Assembly: GCA_015039465.1 (NCBI GenBank)
Contig: MU130539.1
Coordinates: forward strand, 62,001-126,000
Origin: Phlegmacium glaucopus
Taxonomy: Eukaryota > Basidiomycota > Agaricomycetes > Agaricales > Cortinariaceae
Direction of reading: 5' to 3'
DNA: 64,000 nucleotides
The position numbers and the translations under genes were made by a program. The first letter of the stretch is position 1; each line of letters begins with the position of its first letter. Below are positions 55,657 to 64,000 of this stretch, piece by piece. Under the pieces are notes generated by a model. That model made no database searches, was not told the origin of the DNA, and saw only the letters and a program-made list of their open reading frames with translations.

Positions 55657-58600
55657 ATGAAGTTCAATGATGGATTTTGGCTTCTCAAGAACGGCGTCAA
55701 GCCTTTCTATGCTCTACAAGTCGTGCAAGTCAAGAATGACGCTACGGGTTATGATCTACAGGTTGCAACTCGTCCTATTCGACACCGTGGAGATACTTTA
55801 GGTGGTACGTTCCTCATCCCAAAGACTCAGAGTTGTCTAGATCACACACCCACATAGGTCCTGTTCTGAGTGTTCGTGTCCATTCACCTACGCAAGGTGT
55901 CATCGGCGTCAAGATCGAACATATCGTTCACGCCAAGTCTCCAGAACCCAACATCCGTCTGTTCCCAGATGTCCCTCCAATCTCAGACGTCAACCTACAA
56001 ACCACGAACAATAAACATTCTTTGAAATCGGGTGATTTAGTCGCTGAGATCACCGAAAATCCGTACACTATAACATTCAAGTCTCCTACGAGGGTGTTGA
56101 CAGAGGCCGGTGTTAAATACCAGGCTGTATATGATGTTCCTGCTAGATGGATTATGCAGAGTGCTTCGTATGGGTCTTGTCTTGCGAATGACCCTGTTTC
56201 GAATCCGAGGCCGGAGGCTTTGCCACCAGTGGTTAAGTATCTTCATTCGGAACTTAACATATCTCCCGGAGAGCTTATATATGGGTTGGGAGAACAATTT
56301 GGAGCTTTTGTGAAGAACGGTAAGTCCTGACCCGATAGGCTTAAAATCTCTGATATTTCTAGGTGCATAGGTCAATCCATCAAAATATGGAATCAAGATG
56401 GAGGAACATCTAGTGATCAAGCCTACAAATGTGTTCCATTCTACATCACCAATAGAAATTATGGTGTATTCGTTAACCATCCGGGCGAGGTGGAGGTGGA
56501 AGTTGGATCTGAGAAGGTTAGCAGGGTCGGGGTGTCCATTGCGGATAGTAGATTGGAGTATTTTGTTATTTATGGTGCGACCCCACTTGAGGTAAATCTT
56601 TGCTTTCTTTGCGAGTCCCTATGACTGACACATAGCTTTCCTTTGAAGATTTTGGAGAGATATACTCGGATGACAGGTCGTCCTGCGTGCTTATTTTCCT
56701 TAATTTTACCATTACTTTGGATTTATAAATCGTCATTCTTTTTTTTCAGTACCCTCCCAAGCTGGACTTTCGGACTTTGGTTATCAACCTCCTTCCTCAC
56801 GTCTTATTCTAGCGAGACAGTGTCGGGATTCTTACAAGGCATGAAAGAGCGGAACTGTCCAGTCCGCGTGTTCCATCTAGATTGTTTTTGGATGAAGCAG
56901 TATGAGTGGTTCGTTTCCGATCAAATCATTCTAGACTCGTGTTTACGGGCTGTTTTGTAGGTGCTCTTTCACGTTTGATCCGGACAACTTCCCGGATCCG
57001 AAAGCCTATTTGGCAGAGATCAAAGCAAATTATGGGGTAAAGATATGTTTATGGAGTCAGTCAACTTTTTTTGATGATGATGTTTTCTTCTTGTAATGTT
57101 GACCTTGCGTGAAATATTTATGACAGTCAACCCATATATCTCTCAGTTGTCACCTATTTTCAAAGAAGGAGTAGAAGGAGGATATTTCATTAAAAGGAGG
57201 GATGGGCCACCTTGGCAGTAAGTTGCATGCGTTGTTCCCTCTGGTTTTTTTTTCCTTTATAACTTTTTTTTGAATGTAGATGGGATTTATGGCAGCCAGG
57301 TGAGTAACAGCCGTACTTGGGATAAAATACCACTGAATGTATCCTTTATAGGACTTGCTATCCTTGATATAACCAATCCATCGGCTAGGAAATGGTATTC
57401 TGACAAGCTGAGCGCTCTTGTCGATCTTGGAGTTGATGCATTCAAGGTCTGCCTACACTTTCGCCCGCTCTTCAATCAACTAACCCGCATTTGTTCTTTT
57501 CTTACAGACCGATTTCGGTGAACGTATTCCACATGCTTCCGTCGTCTTTGCAGATGGTTCAGACCCGATGAGGATGCACAACACTTATTCTGTGCTTTAT
57601 AACGAAATGGTGTTTTATTTACTCAAAGCCCGGTTTGGGGAGGGAGAAGCGGTTGTATTTGCACGTTCGTCGACTGTTGGAGGACAGAGGTGAGTTTCCT
57701 TTCGGGGGCGCTTCATTTAAAGCTCTGAGAGAAATCCCACTGGAAGATTCCCAGTACATTGGGGAGGAGATTGTGAGTCGACATGGGAAGCTATGGCTGA
57801 AGCTATGCGTGGTGCTTTGTCCTTGACTATGTCAGGATTTGGGTATGCGTCGCATGATATTGGTGGTTTTGAGGTTTGTGAGATTTTTTTGGTCTGCAAC
57901 CAACGAGATCTCAATTTTATGTTACTTTTTGGGGATAGGGTCATCCACCGCCGGAGATATATCAACGATGGGTTGCGTTTGGTCTTTTCTCTTCTCATTC
58001 AAGGTTACATGGATCTTCGTCATACCGAGTTCCGTGGAATTATGGAGAAGATGCTGCGAGGAGTATGGCTAAACTTCTTAATATGAAACATAGATTGATG
58101 CCTTACATATATAATCTTGTAAGTTCGTTTTGCATTGCTAGGAGAGTGAGGGAATGTTATTGCTAAATCTGATCTATAACAAGTCTATTCAGGCGAATGT
58201 GAAAGGCCATCCGGTAATGCGAGCTATGTTCTTGGAATTCCCTGATGATCGGACGACGCATTATCTCGATAGGCAATACATGCTAGGTGCTTTTATGTTT
58301 CACAATGTAATATGGAAGAATTGATTTCAAATAGGACCTAGCCTACTTGTAGCGCCTGTTTTCGTTCCTTTGGGAGAACAAACCGAATATTATATCCCAG
58401 CAGGCCGCTGGACGTCCTTGTTCGACTCAAGACGTACTATCGATGGACCTAAATGGGTTCGTGAATACGTACCCTTAGAAGATATCCCTGTCTGGGTGCG
58501 TCCGGGGACCGTCTTGGTTCTCGGACCGGATGGTATCGGATGTCCTGATTATGATTATAGTAAAAGATTAGAGTTGCGTGCGTATCAAGTGACTAGTTTG

Positions 58601-58732
58601 GTGGTTGTGGATATTCCTGTTGGGAAGGGAAATGGTATTGCCGGACATGTTGAAGTGCAGGGTGGAGGGGCAGAAATACGAGTGGAACTTGTTGGTGAGG
58701 CGTTGGAGGTTGTGAGTCTTTGTAGTATTTGA
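55657..58732 (+). CDS. GH31 glycoside hydrolase (alpha-xylosidase / alpha-glucosidase, YicI-like)
   Basis: It starts [20 protein letters not shown], which recalls bacterial alpha-xylosidase N-termini. Further blocks are [137 protein letters not shown] (Asp of KTDFG is the nucleophile) and [16 protein letters not shown] (Asp of GGD is the likely acid/base). [20 protein letters not shown] and [16 protein letters not shown] follow. No signal peptide is evident, so the enzyme is probably cytosolic. Substrate is likely xyloglucan-derived isoprimeverose-type sugars, inferred from the family. The gene has more than ten introns; the stop is at 58732. Confidence 0.9.
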
Positions 58733-58897
58733 ATTGATTATTGGACGGATATTGAATTGAAATAAATTTAACGCAGTTCGGACGGAGATAGGACTTGCGC
58801 AGTATGGTCACGTGGAGATGTCAACTGCTGCGGATTCCACAGTACTGCGCCTCCGTTGTTCGCAGTCCTCTGTCCCTTTGTCCTTTTCTCATTCACA

Positions 58898-61800
58898 ATG
58901 CAGGTAGACTCTGAACACAAACATAGGAAAGGGAAGGAACTACCTCAACGAGATTTGCAGCCAACAGATCTCGACGAGAAACTTACAGCACTTCGTAGAA
59001 GAACAGCGTGGTCAGCACTACTTTATAACTCTCTCTCTCTCTTCTTCACATCTCTAACAAATCCTTGATTTCAGTTCAACGCGTCCTAGAGATAAAGCGG
59101 AGCGAATGCAACAATCACCAATATCAAGTCATCCTCGGATAGAACGTTCTCCAAAGTCGACTGCCTTACCATCAGTCCCCCCTCGTCAATCCCCTTCGTC
59201 TCCTCGAAGACATGTTTCTCCACATGTCGTTATCTCTCGTCCAATTCCGGAGGCTGATCCGGAGGATTTCTCTCGCAGACTCAAGATCTCTTCCTCTCCC
59301 TCTCCAAGGCCTTCGCAGTCTAATAATTCACATAAAGCTAGAAAGCTTTTCAATCCAGACACAGACCCAATTCCTATGAGACGAATAGCCGAACCAGAAT
59401 CCATATCAGAGTCCACAGGCACCCCACAAGCTTCCCGTCCTCCTCCCCCATCATCAAATCACAGAGATGAGAGAGGTAATACTGCCCGTCAATTATTCGA
59501 TCATCGAAAGGACGACGCGGTTCGGTTCTCCGTAATGGCCAGACCTCAGCTATCGGCACCTGGTCGACCATCTCCTACACCAAAGTCTTCCGGAGATTAT
59601 GTATCTGCTTCATCGACTTCATCCTATGCTGCTTCCATTTCTTCATCTGCCTTCACACTCTCGTCCACAACCGACGGTTCATCTGCTTCATCTGCCCTCT
59701 TCGACGGAAGACCAAACCAAGAGCAAGCCGGCAACAGCGTCTTCTCCGTTCAATTAAAGAAATTGTACCGAGAAATCACAAACCTCGAAACAAAGGTCAA
59801 GCAAGAAGATTCCATGGACGACACAGACGACCTCATGAGCAGCAGAGTCGTGCTCAAGGGCAAAGAGGTAGAAAACGAAGACCTCGAAAAAGAAAAATGG
59901 AAGAAACAAATGAATGATCATAAAATGTTAGTACCACGCTTATCTCTGGGAAAAATTTCACATTTAAAACGGATATATATACTAGTTTGGCCGAAAACAT
60001 CCACAATCTCCTTGAAATCTCATTATCACCCTCCGTTCCGGCATCTCTCCGAAATATCCCCACCAAGTATAACATCATTGTTCGTTTATGGACTTACGCT
60101 TTCCACAAACTACTCGAATCCCTCCGTCGCGCTGCTTTTGCTTCCCCATTGGCTTTCGAACATCTTCAGGAATTCATATATTACGCCTACACATTCTATA
60201 CAGGTCTTCTTGAAGAACCCAATCTTAACCCTTTTAAATCTGGATGGCTAGAAGCTCTGGGAGATCTTGCCTGGTATCGGATGGCAGTAGCTGCCATGGT
60301 GAATGGTGATACCGGCGGTAAAGGTGGGCTTACTATTAAGGCTGTGTCAGAAGCTACTGCGGCCGAGCCTTTGGAGAAGGAGAAGGACGCCGGGATATCA
60401 CCTTCTGGTTCTGCGAAATCAGTGAGCGATGCTCCTGCTGCAAGAATTGATGATAGTCCGTCTCCAAGTATCGGGGTTGCGGCCGCGCGTTTGTTGGAAG
60501 TGGAACCTGAGAAAGAACGATGGAGGAATATCGCTAGAGATTGGTATGCCGCTGGGATAGCTGAGCAACCCGGTACGGGGAAGTTGCATCATCATATGGG
60601 TCTGCTGTCGAGGGAGGTGGAAGGTGAAGAGTTACGAGGAGTGTATCATTTTGTTAAAAGGTACATTGTTTTAGAATTGATCTGCAATCTATCACCACTG
60701 ATTTACTCCTTTTCTTGCCAGTATGACGACCCTACATCCATTCCCTACATCTCGCGAATCTATCCTCCCCATCTGGTCACATGCTGCCCAAGCACGTCGC
60801 TCCATACCCGACGCCAAAGCCTCAGATCTCTTCGTCCTCCTCCACGGAATGCTATTCACCAACATCCAACTGGACGATTTCCAACCCACCCTTGCACGAT
60901 TCATCGAGCGCCTAGAGATCGAGGGCGCAGAAGAACGTGAATGGATCATGATGGGAATCGTTAACATTGCTTCTATTATGGAATATGGGAGACCGGGGGG
61001 TGTACTTAGGAAGGTGGGGTGTGTGGGATCGAAGGAAGTCGGTGGGCATGGATCCCAGGCTGCTAGTGCTATTGCTATGAGGGTGCAAGCGAAGAAAGTG
61101 GCTGCTGGGATTTCGGAGTCAAGGACAACGCTTGGAGGTGAGGGTGAGGAGAGGATGGATGTTGACGGCGAACCTCATGGGCATCATCTGAGTCATCTGA
61201 ACCATCATCCCTCGAGGAGCATGGATAGTATTATGAAATCACCTACACTACCTGATGCCGAGCCGCAGACTAGTGATGGAACTGGTGAAGACTCGAATGT
61301 TGATGGTATCCCCGACCAACCTCCAGCTTTCAAATTCGCATTACAACTAGCCTTCTCGATGCTTTCATACGTTCTACGCCACCCTACTCGTAAACCATCC
61401 CAATATGCTCGATCAACATTGAACCCCTACCTAACCGTCATCTTGACATTCCTCGCTACCGTTCTTAAACATCGTCCGACCTTGGAGACTTTGGAGCGAA
61501 GTATCCCATGGGCGGATCTCGCTTCCTTCTTTGCTGTTGTGCCTAGGAAGATAATGATCAACCAAGGGTTGATGATATCACCCAACAACAACAGCCCACG
61601 AAATGTCGAGCGGTGGATTATGCTTACTAGTGGATGTCCGCCACCATTACCTGAGGATTGGTGTTTACGTGGCATGGAATGGGTTGGAAGGAAAGTTTTT
61701 GAGAGAGGGTTTTGGAAGAGTGGGGACGAGAAGAAGGCTGAACTTGAAGTTTTGGAGATGATCGAAGGGAAGGCGTTGACGGATGGAACTATTGAGGATG

Positions 61801-62945
61801 ATGATGGAGATGATGGTGGTGCTAATAGAACCTCTTCTTCGGCGTTGTCGGGAAGTGGGAGCGAGTTGGTTAGGCGTTGGGTGAGGATTATACGATGTGG
61901 AGTTAATATTGCTGGTGCTGTTGATGGATTTAATTGGGTGGAGGGGACTAGGGAGTGGAATGTTGAAGGCAAGCTTGCGGAGAAGGAGACACAGTGGAAA
62001 GAAGAGGATCAAGCTGAACGGGAAGAGGAGGAGAGGAGAAGAATGGGTAGGAGGTGGACTGAAGATCCTATGGATGTGGATGATGATGCGGATGAGGATG
62101 ATGATAGTGTCTCCGAAGAGAGTGAGGACGACGAAAATGATTCGCAGGAGATCAAAGCCTTGAAGGTAAGTCGCTTTTTTGTTGGCAGGAACTGGGTAGC
62201 TCATTTTCTCTTAGGCTCGTCGAAGATATTTGAAGAGTCTACTTCAATCCGCTAAACGCGGGGATGCTACTATTAGTTCATCACCACCCCACCGTCGTCC
62301 CAGAGCCCATGCGCCGAAGAAGACCATCGATTCCAGAGCTCCATTATCCATCACCCCCGGATACACAGTCCTCGTCGTAGACACCAACATCCTCCTCTCA
62401 TCCTTATCAATGGTCTCTTCCCTCATCGAAAGTCTGCGTTGGACCATCATCGTTCCCCTCCCTGTCATAATGGAACTCGACGGACTCTCCGCCAACACTT
62501 CCCAGCTGGGAGAAGCAGCTCAAACAGCCATGGCATATATGTCTTCCCACATCCGGTCTCATGCCCTTTCTTTGAAAGTACAAACTTCAAAAGGAAATTA
62601 TCTTACAAGTTTAAGCGTGAGGACGGAGGAAGTGCAATTTGATAAGAATCGTTCCAGTGTGGAGAAGAATATGGATGATCTTATACTTAAAGCTGCTATT
62701 TGGCAGGACGATCATTGGGTTGATCGATCTGTTATGCTTAAGGCTGAAACAGTTGTTCCTACCGGTGCTGTTAAAGTTGTTTTGTTGAGTTTGGATCGAA
62801 ATCGTATGTGTCTGCTGCTCTTACTACCTTTCGGAAGAGCTGACAGATCGGCTTTTTTTTTCTAGTTCGTCTCAAAGCACGTTCAAGACAACTACCAGCA
62901 GCTAGCGAGAAAGATCTAGCAACGCTTCTGGCCACGGCTAGATGA
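58898..62945 (+). CDS. EST1/SMG5-6-7 family protein with a C-terminal PIN nuclease domain (SMG6/EST1A-like)
   Basis: The start exon at 58898 reads MQVDSEHKHRKGKEL, and the second exon opens STRPRDKAERMQQSP. A long Ser/Pro/Arg-rich N-terminus leads to the 14-3-3-like domain: NIHNLLEISLSPSVPASLRN, TKYNIIVRLWTYAFHKLLES, LQEFIYYAYTFYTGLLEEP, WLEALGDLAWYRMAVAAM, WYAAGIAEQPGTGKLHHHMG and ASDLFVLLHGMLFTNIQLDD. An alpha-helical region with acidic inserts follows. The PIN domain has TVLVVDTNILLSSLSMV, WTIIVPLPVIMELDGL, NMDDLILKAAI and VVLLSLDRN, so the acidic residues expected for metal binding are present. It ends LATLLATAR. SMG6 cuts mRNA during nonsense-mediated decay. A possible donor ambiguity (GTGGTC or GTCAGC) in exon 1 changes one residue. 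Confidence 0.88.
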
Positions 62946-63472
62946 GGACATCTCTCCTATCATCCGCTCAAGAGATAATTTGGTCGTTTCTCACTCGTGG
63001 CTCCTTTAACACGTCTTTCGGCGTTGAAATCGAGATCTTTAATCGATGCAGCGGGGTCACCTGCTGTTGAAGGCGTCGTCGGAACCTAGCTGTCACCTCA
63101 TTTGGTTGGCTGATGGGTGAGCCAGTCAGTCAATATCACATCGATCTGGGACAGTACCCTCGATTCTGAGCCGTAGGACCGGCTCCGACGACCCACATTC
63201 AGACAGCGGAGTCGTTGGTTTGCATGGGTTTGCATGGGCTGCTGGAAATGTTTTGTGGACATGTATTTAATGCAACACCTCAACTATATATCTTTCTCCA
63301 TCACCACAAATCCATTTTTTCCCCTTTTTCTTTCTTGTTTTTAATACCCCCCATCGTTCGTTATATCTACCCTTCATCTCAGTTTTTTCATGGTCGCACT
63401 ATCAATTGTTTTTCATATAATCTGCAACGACAATACATGGCTTTTTTCGAAACGTAATTTACAGATCTGATG
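62946..63472. other. Convergent intergenic gap, no gene seen
   Basis: This gap contains the 3' UTRs of the SMG6-like gene and of the membrane protein gene on the other strand. CT-rich and T-rich runs occur at 63290-63340. Short ORFs here have no coding character. Confidence 0.45.
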
Positions 63473-64000
63473 TCAAACCGAATTTGTATCGTGAGCATGG
63501 TCTACTGCCTCCCCTTCTTCCTGGAGTAGCTGAGAGGATTGCGCGTTTGCCTCGGTTGCTGTGTCTGGTAGACGGATATATCTAGCCTCCTGTTCTAGTC
63601 TTAGTTGGCGGGGGAGCAGCACATAGCCTCCAAAATAAGCTAGGGGTAACAACTGCGGTAAAATATCAATATCAGTCTTCTCTGATGTCTATCAATTGTT
63701 CCTTAGATCACGTACCACTATCCATACATGCCACAAAGGATAAGCCCAAGGTGTTATGGGTGGACGTCCAGTTAGAGTTTCCCACCATTGCAAACCACTG
63801 CGGACCTAGGGTTTGAATACAAGTCAATTCATATGTGTTCGTGCGTTTCAAGTTGATTTGTCAAGGCTTACTTGAAAAAATGAGAGCCCAATAATAGAAA
63901 CGCCGAGGCAGATATGGAGAATGTTGACTGGTGGGTGAGGATGAGTGACGGGGCCTATCTTAGCCAACTTGGTGAATCGTTCGTGGATGTAGTGTCCCAG
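63473..64000 (-). CDS. 3' end of a cytochrome b561-type membrane protein gene (5' truncated)
   Basis: Three exons are visible: 64000-63872, 63805-63716 and 63652-63473, ending TGA. They encode HYIHERFTKLAKIGPVTHPH, PPVNILHICLGVSIIGLSFF, then VRSGLQWWETLTGRPPITPW and AYPLWHVWIV, then LLPLAYFGGYVLLPRQLRLE and a polar tail. Two hydrophobic segments are clear. The His in PVNILHICLG and the earlier HYIHERF are arranged as in fungal cytochrome b561/DOMON-type ferric reductase transmembrane domains, where such His residues bind heme. The N-terminal part lies outside the window, so whether a DOMON domain is present cannot be seen. Confidence 0.6.

Noticed and set aside
61665..62204. 179-codon minus-strand ORF
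   Set aside because: It is the shadow of the SMG6-like gene, and its Ile/Ser runs reflect reversed acidic repeats.

Overview
The window looks like nuclear DNA from an Agaricomycete (mushroom-forming basidiomycete). Genes are dense and spliced, with many introns of roughly 50-70 bp, and several short exons. Lineage markers include a DUF6593 protein, a PhoD_2-type phosphatase, a large Ser/Pro-rich Agaricomycete protein of unknown function, and a decayed GDSGS protease-like gene of a type I associate with Agaricomycetes. I read exon borders by eye from GT/AG sites, reading frame and recalled family conservation. No alignment was run.

Layout. 1-7012: the 3' end of a BTB-like gene (+), a DUF6593 gene (+), and a giant unknown gene (-). 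7228-10833: a divergent pair, a UBE2L3-like ubiquitin-conjugating enzyme (-) and an Ash2/Bre2 SPRY subunit of COMPASS (+), split by a 707 bp transposon. 11148-15672: a PhoD-like phosphatase (-) and a small unknown gene (+). 15673-20475: a repeat-rich accessory stretch with a 213 bp transposon, an inverted repeat bracketing two small convergent ORFs, and a second inverted-repeat element. 20476-27649: MSH2 (+), DNA polymerase delta subunit 2 (+) and ESCRT-II SNF8/VPS22 (-). 27970-30465: a 365 bp transposon and a secreted GPI-type cupredoxin gene (+). 32238-39523: HID1 (+), ATG8 (-) and a band-7/SPFH protein (-). 40004-44095: the second copy of the first transposon family, then ER glucosidase I (+). 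44794-48833: a protease-like pseudogene and a repeat-rich region. 48834-64000: glutamate decarboxylase (-), PET100 (+), L-serine dehydratase (-), a TPR protein (+), a GH31 alpha-xylosidase/glucosidase (+), an EST1/SMG6-like PIN protein (+) and the 3' end of a cytochrome-b561-like membrane protein gene (-).

Most genes are housekeeping and do not form a cluster. Functional neighbours are limited to MSH2 and POLD2 in tandem (repair and replication) and a loose set of membrane-traffic genes (SNF8, HID1, ATG8, band 7).

The main new signal is a group of short non-autonomous DNA transposons. Four insertions from three sequence families all begin AGGACCC, and all are flanked by perfect 8-bp target duplications. 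One of them landed exactly on the start codon of the E2 gene and separated a 47-bp divergent promoter. The protease pseudogene carries five short near-duplicating insertions that could be excision scars of such elements. Other points of interest are a 5-nt microexon in the PhoD gene, a 13-nt microexon in the E2 gene, a GC-AG intron in the cupredoxin gene, and two unrelated convergent ORFs that share an inverted, duplicated upstream region.
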